From positions 1 through 64,000 of the forward strand of contig NZ_LMVB01000007.1 of NCBI RefSeq assembly GCF_001510645.1: a DNA stretch of 64,000 nucleotides. The letters run 5' to 3'. The translations under genes and the position numbers were made by a program. A model generated the notes under the pieces. The model was not told where the DNA came from. It searched no databases and saw only the letters and a list, made by a program, of their open reading frames with translations. The DNA is from Paenibacillus sp. FJAT-29882. GTDB lineage: Bacteria > Bacillota > Bacilli > Bacillales > DSM-1321. Numbering within the stretch: the first letter of the stretch is position 1; each line of letters begins with the position of its first letter. Below are positions 1 to 8,619 of the stretch, piece after piece.

Positions 1-81
1 GCTCCCTATCATTCGCTCGACTTGCATGTATTAGGCACGCCGCCAGCGTTCGTCCTGAGCCAGGATCAAACTCTCCAAAAA
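1..81 (-). rRNA. 16S rRNA, 5' end only
   Basis: Read on the minus strand, the sequence contains the universal 16S start GAGAGTTTGATCCTGGCTCAG region, followed by the conserved GCCTAATACATGCAAGTCGA stretch. Only about the first 80 nt lie in the window; the gene continues leftward beyond position 1. It is the first gene of an rRNA operon transcribed out of the window. The 5' end at about 81 is placed by analogy with Bacillus 16S. The few variable bases visible fit Bacillales but do not settle the genus. Confidence 0.97.
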
Positions 82-153
82 GTGTTTGACTTGCTCATTG
101 TTTTTATAGTGTGTACTCACTTCATTTAAAACGTTGGCGCTTTGTTTTGTTCA

Positions 154-167
154 GTTTTCAAAGAGCA
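154..167 (-). promoter_or_regulatory. rrn leader boxA-like antitermination element
   Basis: On the minus strand the leader reads TTGCTCTTTGAAAAC about 75 nt before the 16S start. This is the typical boxA-containing Bacillus pre-16S leader, a binding site for Nus-factor antitermination in rRNA operons. Assignment is by motif similarity. Confidence 0.6.
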
Positions 168-188
168 ATTTGTTGTTAAGTAAAATTA

Positions 189-217
189 ACTTTAACATAC
201 TAATGATTAGTTGTCAA
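189..217 (-). promoter_or_regulatory. rrn promoter P2
   Basis: Minus-strand TTGACA (212-217), a 17-bp spacer, then TAAAGT (189-194). This is the proximal sigma-A promoter of the rRNA operon. Tandem promoters are usual for Bacillus rrn operons. Confidence 0.75.
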
Positions 218-272
218 CTTCTGCGAAGTTTCAAAGTTATTTATACTCGCCGTGTTTCTCAGCGACTAATTC

Positions 273-301
273 ATCTTAACATCCATTTTATAAGAAGTCA
301 A
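273..301 (-). promoter_or_regulatory. rrn promoter P1
   Basis: Minus-strand TTGACT (296-301), a 17-bp spacer, then TAAGAT (273-278). This is the distal promoter of the tandem pair in front of the 16S gene. Its upstream flank (302-320) is A/T-rich, as for UP elements. Confidence 0.72.
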
Positions 302-746
302 CATTTTTTATAAAATGATTTTTTCTTATTATTTAACTATCCATGCCAAAATAGTAATGTTTAGCCATCGCTCAATCAGCAACTTTTATAGATTACTCCT
401 CTTTCTTATTCTTGTCAATATCCTTTTTACCTTTAGCCCTAGATTTCTATTTCGTAAATTTCATATTCTCACTATATTATACGTTTAATATTTTGTACGG
501 TGGGTATTGTACAAGAAATGTGGACTTTTTACACCTTACACTACTAAAAATCAGAGTGTTCAATATCGCCCTATAACACTTTACTTATTTTCGATTTCTA
601 CATAACTAAGATATAATATAATGCATATAAGTTCAGCTATACATATTTTGATTATGATGGATATTCACTATCAGACCTCAATTACAGCCATGATAAACAA
701 TATGAAAAGGTACCTTCCGATGCATAAGCCCAAAGGAGAATAGAGA
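302..746. other. intergenic region between rrn and rsbY-like gene
   Basis: AT-rich non-coding stretch separating the leftward rRNA operon from the rightward phosphatase gene. A TATAAT-type -10 lies near 612-620 but without a convincing -35. No sigma-B-like GTTTAA/GGGTAT pair was seen. I see no small gene or RNA here. Confidence 0.5.
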
Positions 747-1889
747 ATGACGATTTTAATCGTAGACGACAACCAGGTTAACCTTTTCGTAATAGAAAAG
801 ATATTAAAGAAAGCTGGTTATAATGATTTCACTTCGCTTACATCTGCTCAACAATTGTTTGATTATTTACAAATAGACTCCGCGAACCCCAAGGAAACGA
901 CTGTTGATATTATTCTTTTAGATATAATGATGCCCGATATTGATGGAATCGAAGCCTGTAGGCGTCTGCAAACGATCCCACATCTTAAGGATATTCCGGT
1001 TATCTTCGTTACTGCACTTGAGGATTCGAACAAAGTAGCTGAAGCTCTTGATGTAGGCGGCATCGACTACATTCTAAAACCAATAAATAAAGTGGATTTA
1101 CTTGCACGCATCCGAGTTGGACTTCGTCTTAAATATGAAAAAGACTGGCATCGAATGCAAGATGAAAAAATGGCACGTGAACTTGATTTGTCCATGCAAG
1201 TACAAAGTAGTCTGCTGAGCGAGCCCATATCCCTTGAGAACCTAGTCATTAAAGCATCGTATTTTCCCGCTAATAAATTAGCTGGAGATATGTATTATTG
1301 GCATCGAATTGACGATAAACGATACGGGGTCATCTTGTTGGATATGATGGGACACGGAATTACCGCTTCCTTAGTCTGTATGTTTATCTCATCTGTCTTA
1401 CGCGACGCAATCCGGACTCGTACAAATCCAGAAGAAGTTATTAATGAGCTTAACCACTGGATGTCAATTTTAAATAAAGAGGAAAACCAAGTTCATTATT
1501 ATTTCACTGCCATCTATCTGATTATTGACACACAAGAAAAAACAGTAGACTATGTGAACGCAGGACACCCACCCGGTTTCGCCTTAATTGATAACAAAGA
1601 GGTATTTCCTCTTTCAACCGGAAGCTGTCCAGTTGGTTTTTTCAATGACATGAAGATAGAAAAGGCTACTTTGACATATCAAGATGACATTCAAATACTT
1701 TTATTTACAGACGGGGTAATGGAGGCACTTGAAGCAAACGAAGCAGACGGTCTTGTTCAATTAAGGAAAGCTGTTTCAAAAAAGTGGCTGACTTGCCGTG
1801 AAGATGCCCCCATCGATTTAGTCTTGCCAAAGCATCTTCAGATAGATCAGCCAGATGACATGTGTGTTGTCTTAATTCAAGCAAATTAA
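747..1889 (+). CDS. rsbY: RsbY/RsbP-type response regulator-PP2C phosphatase (sigma-B activator)
   Basis: 380 aa with an N-terminal receiver domain (about 1-125; acidic pocket D7-D8, phospho-acceptor D59, switch T89, K111) joined to a SpoIIE/RsbU-type PPM phosphatase domain (about 165-380). Metal-binding aspartates are visible in LAGDMYYW (D181), LLDMMGHG (D199), FTDGVME and QPDDMCVV. In the B. cereus group, RsbY of this architecture dephosphorylates the anti-anti-sigma factor RsbV and frees sigma-B when its receiver is phosphorylated by RsbK. The strong AAAGGAG site 9 nt before ATG fixes the start. Its partners rsbM and rsbK lie convergently just downstream; rsbV, rsbW and sigB are not in the window. 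The family is certain, and the RsbY identity is inferred from the trio. Confidence 0.85.
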   Translation: MTILIVDDNQVNLFVIEKILKKAGYNDFTSLTSAQQLFDYLQIDSANPKETTVDIILLDIMMPDIDGIEACRRLQTIPHLKDIPVIFVTALEDSNKVAEALDVGGIDYILKPINKVDLLARIRVGLRLKYEKDWHRMQDEKMARELDLSMQVQSSLLSEPISLENLVIKASYFPANKLAGDMYYWHRIDDKRYGVILLDMMGHGITASLVCMFISSVLRDAIRTRTNPEEVINELNHWMSILNKEENQVHYYFTAIYLIIDTQEKTVDYVNAGHPPGFALIDNKEVFPLSTGSCPVGFFNDMKIEKATLTYQDDIQILLFTDGVMEALEANEADGLVQLRKAVSKKWLTCREDAPIDLVLPKHLQIDQPDDMCVVLIQAN

Positions 1890-1929
1890 GACAATTAGTT
1901 ATACTTTTTTATTTACTTTCAAATAAGAG

Positions 1930-1978
1930 CGAGGATGCCACAATAGGATTAAACCCCTTTTAGGCATCCTCGTTTTTT
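1930..1978 (+). terminator. Rho-independent terminator of rsbY
   Basis: Perfect 10-bp stem CGAGGATGCC (1930-1939) / GGCATCCTCG (1963-1972) followed by six T. It lies 40 bp after the stop of the phosphatase gene and before the convergent methyltransferase gene. Confidence 0.85.
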
Positions 1979-2057
1979 AAAAATAAATTAGATTTTTTAG
2001 TTGCTTGTGCAAACAGCCTACCAATTGTTTCATCATACACGGCCGCTTTAGTTTTTC

Positions 2058-3026
2058 TTATACTTTACGATAAATTTTCTCCAAGGAATCAAAATCCTCA
2101 TATTTATCACAAAAAAGCATAGTACGAATGGTTTCTTTACTTCCTAACCCAAGAAAACCACCTTTACTTAGACTATCGTAGAATAACTGATTAACGTCCT
2201 CTTGCAAGTCTGCTGTAAAATAAATCATAACATTCCTACACATGATAACGTGAAATTCATTAATAGAACTATCTGTAACCAGATTGTGCTGAAAAAAGTC
2301 AATATTCCGGAGCAAATCAGGATTTAAATAGGCATGCTCGTAATCTGTAGAATAGTATTCGGAAAAAGCTTGATTCCCACCTGCTTGCAGATAGTTTTTT
2401 GTATAAGACTGCATTCGAGTTAATGGAAGAACCCCTTTTTCTGCTTGTTGTAATACTTTCTCACTCATATCTGTTGCATAGATTTTCGCTCGATCATAAA
2501 GGCCTTCTTCTTCAAGCAAAATCGCCATTGAAAATGCTTCTTCTCCAGTAGAACACCCCGCATGCCAAATCCGGATTTCAGGAAGTTCTCTTAAGTACGG
2601 GATCACTTTGTTCCTAAAAGTTTTAAAAAATCCAGGGTCCCGAAACATCTCTGTTACATTAATCGAAAAGTCTTCCAGCATTTTTTCAGCATACCCTTTT
2701 TCATACATTACCTTTTCAATTAACCCGCTAATTTTCTGTACTCGCTCCAACCTCATTCGGTTTTCAATCCGTCTCTTAATTGAAGATCTCATATACCGAC
2801 GAAAATCGAAACCAGAAACGCGGTAGATTGCTTGCAACAGTAAATCTATTTCAAAATCTTCTCTTTCCTCAATGGTTAATAAATCTTTCATGTAATTATC
2901 CTTCCCAAATCTCTCCAAAATTGTTTTTAGTAAGAAATGCGCTAGCCCTCCTAATACCAATACAGAAGTCGCGACGTCCCCTAAACGTCCAACTGGTAAT
3001 GGTTTTAAAATATTAAAAATCCACAC
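2058..3026 (-). CDS. rsbM: RsbM-type CheR-family methyltransferase
   Basis: CheR-family SAM-dependent protein methyltransferase, 322 aa from a GTG start. The N-terminal CheR helical domain (about 50-130, LLLQAIYRVSGFDFRRY) is followed by the catalytic domain with the SAM motif HAGCSTGEEAFS and a late VIMCRNVMIYF motif. No other chemotaxis gene is adjacent; instead it sits between a REC-PP2C phosphatase and a hybrid kinase. That is the arrangement of B. cereus RsbM, which methylates RsbK and damps sigma-B activity. Two starts are possible: GTG at 3026 (AAAGGAAG upstream), giving a hydrophobic 45-residue extension, or ATG at 2891 (GGGAAGGA, 7 nt spacing), giving a normal CheR N-terminus. I cannot choose with certainty. 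Confidence 0.83.
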   Translation of the reverse strand: MWIFNILKPLPVGRLGDVATSVLVLGGLAHFLLKTILERFGKDNYMKDLLTIEEREDFEIDLLLQAIYRVSGFDFRRYMRSSIKRRIENRMRLERVQKISGLIEKVMYEKGYAEKMLEDFSINVTEMFRDPGFFKTFRNKVIPYLRELPEIRIWHAGCSTGEEAFSMAILLEEEGLYDRAKIYATDMSEKVLQQAEKGVLPLTRMQSYTKNYLQAGGNQAFSEYYSTDYEHAYLNPDLLRNIDFFQHNLVTDSSINEFHVIMCRNVMIYFTADLQEDVNQLFYDSLSKGGFLGLGSKETIRTMLFCDKYEDFDSLEKIYRKV

Positions 3027-3123
3027 TTTATCTTCCTTTACTGAAAGTTATAGGACTACGAAGAATGGACCACTTTCCTTAATCAGTAGAAACTATTAAA
3101 AACTTATCGGTTTCTTCCCCAAA

Positions 3124-3167
3124 ACAAAAGCGCAAGCACCTAATGTATGGACGCTAAACGCTTTTGT
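3124..3167 (-). terminator. terminator-like hairpin between rsbK and rsbM
   Basis: Minus strand: ACAAAAGCG ... CGCTTTTGT followed by TTTGGGG. It falls in the 273-bp gap after the kinase gene and before the methyltransferase gene. This suggests that rsbK has its own terminator and rsbM its own promoter. The rest of the gap shows no other feature. Confidence 0.55.
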
Positions 3168-3299
3168 ATGACATTATGCCTATTTAATTATTGATACCCC
3201 ATTACTCTTTGTATCAAACCATCACAAATACAATCTTCCATACACTTCTCTTATGATTAACCTAACTAAGTCGGATAGTCGAAGAATAAACCGAAATCT

Positions 3300-6119
3300 T
3301 CATATTGGTTTTACGGTTCCATTCGTCAACCAAACTCGTAATACAGAAAGAAGTTGGTTTAGCCTGAGCGGCTTGCTAACATAATCGGAGGCTCCTGCTT
3401 TCAAACATTTCTCACGGTCACCTTTCATTGCTTTAGCTGTCAAAGCAATGATTGGCATGTCATTAAACTGACCGGTACTACGAATTCGACGCATCGTTTC
3501 ATACCCGTCCATTTCAGGCATCATAATATCCATCAGAATAGCGTCAATTGTATGGTCTTTTTTAACGATTTCTAAACATTCCAGTCCATTCTTAGCAGTT
3601 AGGATTTTCATTCCTTGCTGTTCAAGCGCATTTGTTAAAGCATAAATATTGCGATGGTCGTCATCCACAACTAAAACCGTTTTGTTTTGGAAGAGATTAT
3701 TTGGTTTATGTGTCTCAGTCACACTTTGTCCTTCCACAGAAGGTTCATGGTTAAATCCAACGCTTTCACTAACAGGCTCATTTATCGTTGCCGCCAATTG
3801 TAGAAGGGCAGAGCCAACTTCATCTGATTCCTCGATACCTTCTGGTAGACTAGGGATGAATAGCGTGAAGACACTTCCTTTCCCTTCTTCGCTATCAACA
3901 ATAAGCCATCCTCTAAGTAATTTAGCAAACTCTCGGCAAATCGATAAACCCAAACCGGTACCGCCATATTTTCTCATGGTTGCACCATCGCCCTGCTGAA
4001 ATGCTTCAAAAATCAACTGTTGCTTAGATTTCGGGATACCGATCCCAGTATCAGCAATGGAAACTTCAAGCCAGCCATCCGCTCCATTTGTATTGATCCA
4101 CTTACCTAGTTTCTTTTCTTCTGCACACTTAATATGAACAGATATTGAGCCAGTTTCCGTAAACTTAAAGGCATTAGACAATAGATTTTTCAGTATTTGC
4201 TGTAAGCGCTGTTGATCGGTAAAGAATATATCTGGTACATCCTTATCCTTTTGTACGTTAAATTCCAGTCCTTTTTTCTGAGCAACATGCTCAAAATTCC
4301 GTGTAAGCAATTCAGGTAATTCACTTACATTCATTTCGTCAAAAACAACATCCATTTTTCCTACTTCAACTTTTGATAAATCCAAAATATCATTGATAAG
4401 CGATAACAAATCTCGCCCTGAAGAATGAATAACCTTAGCAAAATCTTGTTGCTCCTCTGATAAAGTACTTTCGTGCTCTGAAAGCATCTCAGATAGAATA
4501 AGTATACTGTTAAGAGGTGTTCGTAATTCGTGAGACATATTAGCTAAGAACTCTGATTTATACTTCGAACTTTGTTTCAGCTGTACAGCCTGATCTTCAA
4601 GATTTAATTTAGCACGCTGCAATTCTCTTGATTTCGCTTCTGTTTCACGATTTCTTTCTTCCAGTTGTTCATTAATCATGCGTAGCTCTTCCGCTTGCGT
4701 CTGGAGTTCTTCGGATTGGGCTTGCATTTCTTCGGATTGAGATTGCAATTCCTCCGATTGTACTTGCAATTCTTCTGTTTGAGCCTGTGATTCTAGTAAG
4801 AGTCGTTCTATTTCTACACGACCCTGTACGCTATTAATCGTAATCCCAAGTGTTTCAAGAACACGTCCAAGGAAGTTTTGCTGTAACTTTGTGAAAGTTC
4901 CAAAACTGGCAAGCTCAATTACAGCAACAACCTCATCTTCAAAAACAACAGGTGCAATGAAAATGCTTTTTGGCGCTACTTCTCCTAAGCCTGTTGATAA
5001 TACTTTATAATCATTTGGGACTTGATTGATAATCTGTGATTCTTTTTCTAAGGCACACTGACCAATTAAACCTTCCCCTAATCTGAACTCCAGACGTCCT
5101 ACTTCTTCTCCATCAGCATAGGATGAAAGCTTTACAAATTTAGCTTCTTCTCCTTGTCCTCTTTTAATATAAAAGACTCCTAGAGAAGCTCCCATCAAAG
5201 GCGTCAATCTACCGATAACACGCTGCCCAAGGGTTTCCATAGTAACGATACGTTGATACATCGTAGCAATGTCGGCCAGTCTAGTCTGAACCCAATTTTG
5301 CTCACTAATTTCCGTTGTGAAATCTTTTTCTTTTTGATAGGATACTTCTAATGATGCCGCCATCTCATTAAAAGCTTGGGCAATATCGCCAATTTCATCT
5401 TTGGTCTTCACATGTATACGCGGAAGGTCTGTTAAATAATTAAAATCAACTTTTTTCATTATACTTGTGATAGATCTCAGATCCTTGATCGTACTTCGAA
5501 TCAACCAAATCATCGTGATAGTAATAACAATAATCACTAGACCAACAGAGATTATGATAAATTGCATAATTGCATTATAGGTTTCATTCGCTTCTTTTAG
5601 CGCCTCATTCATCAAACCTTCTTGGAAATCTTTGAATTTCTCTATAGAACTCGTTACTTTCAATCTCTTATCTCTTTGTTCATCCATAAGTACATTTAAA
5701 TCAGATGCAGATTTACCTTGTTCAAGTGTATAAATGATTTCTGTTTCCGTTATCACATAAGAACCATAATTCGCTTCAAGCTGTTTAATCAACTGCGATG
5801 CTTGGCTTCTATTTACAACTTGCGACAACTCAGCAATCTTCAAATTAATTTCGCTTTGATTATTTTTAATTATCTCCAAACTATTCCTAACTTCTTGTTC
5901 ATTAATGGAATCATTGACCGCATAAAGAATTTCCCGATCGCTACGTGAAAAGAATTGACGTATTTCCATTGCAGTACTTACTTTAACATACCGATCCTCA
6001 ACGATTTCCGTTATATTGCTTTTTACACTGTTCACCATATATACAATACCTAGTAGCATGATTGCTAAAAAAAGGATGATTACGCCAAATACTACTAATT
6101 GTTTCTTTTTAAAACTCAC
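3300..6119 (-). CDS. rsbK: RsbK-type multisensor hybrid histidine kinase
   Basis: 939 aa. Two membrane segments (about 10-30 and 186-207) flank a helical extracytoplasmic CHASE3-like sensor. Then come HAMP (208-262), GAF (about 285-430), a long coiled coil made of repeated QSEELQ-type heptads (about 440-500), HisKA with phospho-acceptor H530 in MSHELRTPLN, HATPase (about 635-755) and a C-terminal receiver (about 814-930; D864 in MDIMMPEMDG). This is the B. cereus RsbK architecture: a sensor that phosphorylates RsbY to activate sigma-B. The GTG start with AGGAG 6 nt upstream is convincing. The neighbouring methyltransferase is its expected modifier. It could alternatively be an orphan hybrid kinase, but the trio makes RsbK the best call. 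Confidence 0.85.
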   Translation of the reverse strand: MSFKKKQLVVFGVIILFLAIMLLGIVYMVNSVKSNITEIVEDRYVKVSTAMEIRQFFSRSDREILYAVNDSINEQEVRNSLEIIKNNQSEINLKIAELSQVVNRSQASQLIKQLEANYGSYVITETEIIYTLEQGKSASDLNVLMDEQRDKRLKVTSSIEKFKDFQEGLMNEALKEANETYNAIMQFIIISVGLVIIVITITMIWLIRSTIKDLRSITSIMKKVDFNYLTDLPRIHVKTKDEIGDIAQAFNEMAASLEVSYQKEKDFTTEISEQNWVQTRLADIATMYQRIVTMETLGQRVIGRLTPLMGASLGVFYIKRGQGEEAKFVKLSSYADGEEVGRLEFRLGEGLIGQCALEKESQIINQVPNDYKVLSTGLGEVAPKSIFIAPVVFEDEVVAVIELASFGTFTKLQQNFLGRVLETLGITINSVQGRVEIERLLLESQAQTEELQVQSEELQSQSEEMQAQSEELQTQAEELRMINEQLEERNRETEAKSRELQRAKLNLEDQAVQLKQSSKYKSEFLANMSHELRTPLNSILILSEMLSEHESTLSEEQQDFAKVIHSSGRDLLSLINDILDLSKVEVGKMDVVFDEMNVSELPELLTRNFEHVAQKKGLEFNVQKDKDVPDIFFTDQQRLQQILKNLLSNAFKFTETGSISVHIKCAEEKKLGKWINTNGADGWLEVSIADTGIGIPKSKQQLIFEAFQQGDGATMRKYGGTGLGLSICREFAKLLRGWLIVDSEEGKGSVFTLFIPSLPEGIEESDEVGSALLQLAATINEPVSESVGFNHEPSVEGQSVTETHKPNNLFQNKTVLVVDDDHRNIYALTNALEQQGMKILTAKNGLECLEIVKKDHTIDAILMDIMMPEMDGYETMRRIRSTGQFNDMPIIALTAKAMKGDREKCLKAGASDYVSKPLRLNQLLSVLRVWLTNGTVKPI

Positions 6120-6272
6120 CCTATCTCCTGCCCCTCATGATTTTATTTATACAATCTAACTCTCAAACGATTAATGGTACTCGCCAAAAAGGAATGTGGC
6201 TCTAATGATTCATATCATAGTAATTATTTTACCACTTTAGAAAATTCATGTCTCTTTAATCCCCAGATAGAC

Positions 6273-6318
6273 AAAAAACCAAAGATCTGTTCAATCTAAT
6301 GAACCTTTGGCTTTTTTT
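6273..6318 (-). terminator. bidirectional terminator after the CNNM/CorC gene
   Basis: CCAAAG (6279-6284) pairs with CTTTGG (6305-6310), with an inner GTTCA/TGAAC pairing. A-run on one side and T-run on the other give poly-U in both directions. It ends the leftward transcript of the gene at 6331-7668. Confidence 0.75.
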
Positions 6319-6330
6319 AAATCTATTCTT

Positions 6331-7668
6331 TTATTTAACTAAAGACGAACTTATCTTCTTGACTTCTATATATAAAACATGATGTCCATCCATCTCTTTC
6401 ACAGTGAATTCATAGTCCTCGAATTCCCTTTTATCTCCTACTGCCACATCATATTTACCAGTTAAAATCCAACCACCAATCGTGTCTATGTCCATTTCAG
6501 GCAGATGGATTCCTAATGTAGAGTTGATATCTCCTATTAATGTTTTGGCATCAAAAACAAAATGACCATCTGTTATTTTTTGGATATTCGGTCGTTCATC
6601 CTGATCAAATTCATCACGGATATCACCAACAATTTCTTCTAAAATATCCTCAACCGTTACTAAACCTGCTGTTCCACCATATTCATCTGACAAAATCGCC
6701 ATATGAATTCGTTCTTTTTGCATTTTAAGCAGTAAATCATGAATAGGTATCGTCTCAAGTACACGAATAACTGGAGTGATAAATTCATCAACATTTAAAT
6801 CGGTCACATTTTCTTCCGTTATTGTAGCCGTATAAAGCCGTTTAATATTTACCATTCCAACTATATTATCTTTATCTCCATCTGTTACTGGGTATCTTGT
6901 AAATTGTTCTTCTTGGATTAATTCAATGACTTCAAGAAGCGAAGTTCCTTTTTCAAACGTTACCATTTCCGTTCTTGGCACCATGATTTCATTGGCAATT
7001 CGATTATCAAATTCAAAGATTTTATTCACATATTTATATTCAGATTGATTAATTTCACCGCTTTTGTAGCTCTCTGATAAAATTAAGCGTAATTCCTCTT
7101 CGGAATGGGCTAATTCATTCTCAGAAGCAGGTTTCATGCCAAACATGCCGACGAGCAGACGAGAAGAACCATTAAGAACCCAGATAAAAGGATACATAAT
7201 ACGGTAGAACCAAATTAAAGGTTTAGCAAATATAAGCGTAACTTGCTCAGCTTGCTGAATAGCAACTGTTTTCGGTGCCAATTCACCAACAACAACGTGC
7301 AAGTATGTTACTGAAGCGAAAGCTATGGCGAATGACAGGATGCTTATTGCTGGTTCAACGACATTCAATTTTTCAAACAAAGGATGCAAAACCGCCTCGA
7401 CCGTCGGTTCCCCTAACCAACCAAGACCAAGGGCGGTAACCGTAATCCCTAATTGACAAGCAGATAAATACTCATCAAGATGAGTCGTTACCCTCTTCGC
7501 AGCAAGTGCATTCTTATGTCCTTCTTCAATTAATTGGTTTATACGTGAACTTCTCACTTTGACAATGGCAAATTCAGAAGCAACGAAAAAAGCTGTTAAA
7601 GCAATTAGTAATGCTATGGCTAACAATTTTATGGTAATCTCCAATGCGGGTGGGTAATCGGTAAACAA
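6331..7668 (-). CDS. CNNM/CorC-family (DUF21-CBS) membrane protein, likely Mg2+ transport
   Basis: About 445 aa. An N-terminal DUF21/CNNM transmembrane domain (about 10-190, with FFVASEFAIVKVR and LGLGWLGEP) is followed by two CBS domains (about 210-335, with VPRTEMVTFEK and DEYGGTAGLVTVEDILEEIVGDI) and a C-terminal CorC/HlyC domain. These are the domains of the YhdP/MpfA group, implicated in Mg2+ export; older annotation calls them hemolysins. The start is uncertain: the TTG at 7668 abuts its Shine-Dalgarno with no spacer, while a TTG eight codons in gives the usual family N-terminus but lacks a clear RBS. The gene appears monocistronic. Confidence 0.85.
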   Translation of the reverse strand: MFTDYPPALEITIKLLAIALLIALTAFFVASEFAIVKVRSSRINQLIEEGHKNALAAKRVTTHLDEYLSACQLGITVTALGLGWLGEPTVEAVLHPLFEKLNVVEPAISILSFAIAFASVTYLHVVVGELAPKTVAIQQAEQVTLIFAKPLIWFYRIMYPFIWVLNGSSRLLVGMFGMKPASENELAHSEEELRLILSESYKSGEINQSEYKYVNKIFEFDNRIANEIMVPRTEMVTFEKGTSLLEVIELIQEEQFTRYPVTDGDKDNIVGMVNIKRLYTATITEENVTDLNVDEFITPVIRVLETIPIHDLLLKMQKERIHMAILSDEYGGTAGLVTVEDILEEIVGDIRDEFDQDERPNIQKITDGHFVFDAKTLIGDINSTLGIHLPEMDIDTIGGWILTGKYDVAVGDKREFEDYEFTVKEMDGHHVLYIEVKKISSSLVK

Positions 7669-7810
7669 TCCTTTTTTGATTCTGCTATCTTGTATTGATC
7701 AAAATAAGGAAACACTTGAATACGATTAAATCCCAGGCACCTCCTGTAAAAGTATCTCTAATTTTTATATATAATGTACACATAATCTCGAATTCTTAAC
7801 CCACTGAACA

Positions 7811-8227
7811 TTACAATAGTAAAAGCAACAATGACTGCATTAATGTCACACTTTCATGTGACACGTGATTTTTTAATGGTTTTTTTTTCTTTTCACTTTC
7901 AAGCAATCTTATAACCATTTGCAACTCTTCATTTAAGTCATTCAATTTTTCATTTAATTGCTCTTCAGATGGATTTATCTTAGACTCGCCTTCTTGGTTA
8001 AGCATCATCCTGATATGGTCAAGTGAATGTTGCTTCTTTTTATATATGACAATTTTTCGTAACCGTTCAAGTTCACCATATTTGTAATAGCGGTAATTAG
8101 AAGCAGAACGTTCTGGTTTTAACAATCCGAGATTTGTATAATAGTCGACTGTGCGCTTTGTCACATTCGCTAATTGTGCTAGTTCACCAATTCTTAGTCT
8201 CTCGTTCCCAACATAGTTACCTCCCAA
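7811..8227 (-). CDS. MerR-family regulator
   Basis: About 138 aa. A MerR winged helix occupies residues 10-75 (RIGELAQLANVTKRTVDYYTNLGLLKPE and the RYYKYGELERLRKI wing), followed by a coiled-coil segment. No ligand-binding domain is recognisable, so the effector is unknown. The start is odd: the best GGGAGG lies just upstream of an out-of-frame ATG, leaving TTG at 8227 as the only in-frame start. The C-terminus ends in a low-complexity leucine run downstream of an eight-T tract at about 7880, so a frameshift at either end (natural or sequencing) is possible. Its target is not evident from the neighbours. Confidence 0.7.
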   Translation of the reverse strand: MGGNYVGNERLRIGELAQLANVTKRTVDYYTNLGLLKPERSASNYRYYKYGELERLRKIVIYKKKQHSLDHIRMMLNQEGESKINPSEEQLNEKLNDLNEELQMVIRLLESEKKKKPLKNHVSHESVTLMQSLLLLLL

Positions 8228-8333
8228 CTATCACGTTATGGTTTTGTTTGATTTAACGACTCAAACATAGTTCTATTTTACAAGATGAATGAGCATTTGA
8301 GAAATTTTTTTCACTATAGCACATAATTTTCTT

Positions 8334-8377
8334 AAAAAAATAAAAAACCGACTTTCCTTAAGCAAGAATAATCGGTT
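8334..8377 (-). terminator. terminator of the small CxxC gene
   Basis: Minus strand AACCGA ... TCGGTT (8346-8351 with 8372-8377) followed by a long T-rich tail. It lies 14 bp after the stop of the 39-aa ORF. Confidence 0.65.
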
Positions 8378-8390
8378 GGAATGAATGATT

Positions 8391-8510
8391 TTATTTATTC
8401 GTTTTAGAAGCTTGGAGTCCAATAAGAATCTTAGGACCACATTGACATAAAGCTGAATGTTTTAATTTTTTTATAGGTGCTCCACACGTGTTACACATTT
8501 TCACTGCCAT
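8391..8510 (-). CDS. small cysteine-pair protein, 39 aa
   Basis: ATG at 8510 is preceded by a very strong AGGAGG with 7-nt spacing, and the ORF is followed at once by a terminator. The product has four cysteines in two pairs (MCNTCGAP and LCQCGP), suggesting a minimal zinc-binding or rubredoxin-like knuckle. I do not recognise a named family. The RBS-ORF-terminator arrangement is good evidence that it is a real gene. Confidence 0.6.
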   Translation of the reverse strand: MAVKMCNTCGAPIKKLKHSALCQCGPKILIGLQASKTNK

Positions 8511-8619
8511 GAAACGTCCTCCTCTTTTACTCGCTTTTCTTAATAGTATACTACTTTTCATTTAATAATCAATATCAGTTTGTAATCATTATAATTTAAT
8601 TGCATTATAGGACTAATTA

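Noticed and set aside
2058-6119. Chemotaxis CheR plus chemoreceptor-like kinase system
   Set aside because: No cheA, cheW, cheB or receptor is adjacent, and the trio with a PP2C phosphatase fits RsbK/M/Y far better; the chemoreceptor at 30052 is 24 kb away.
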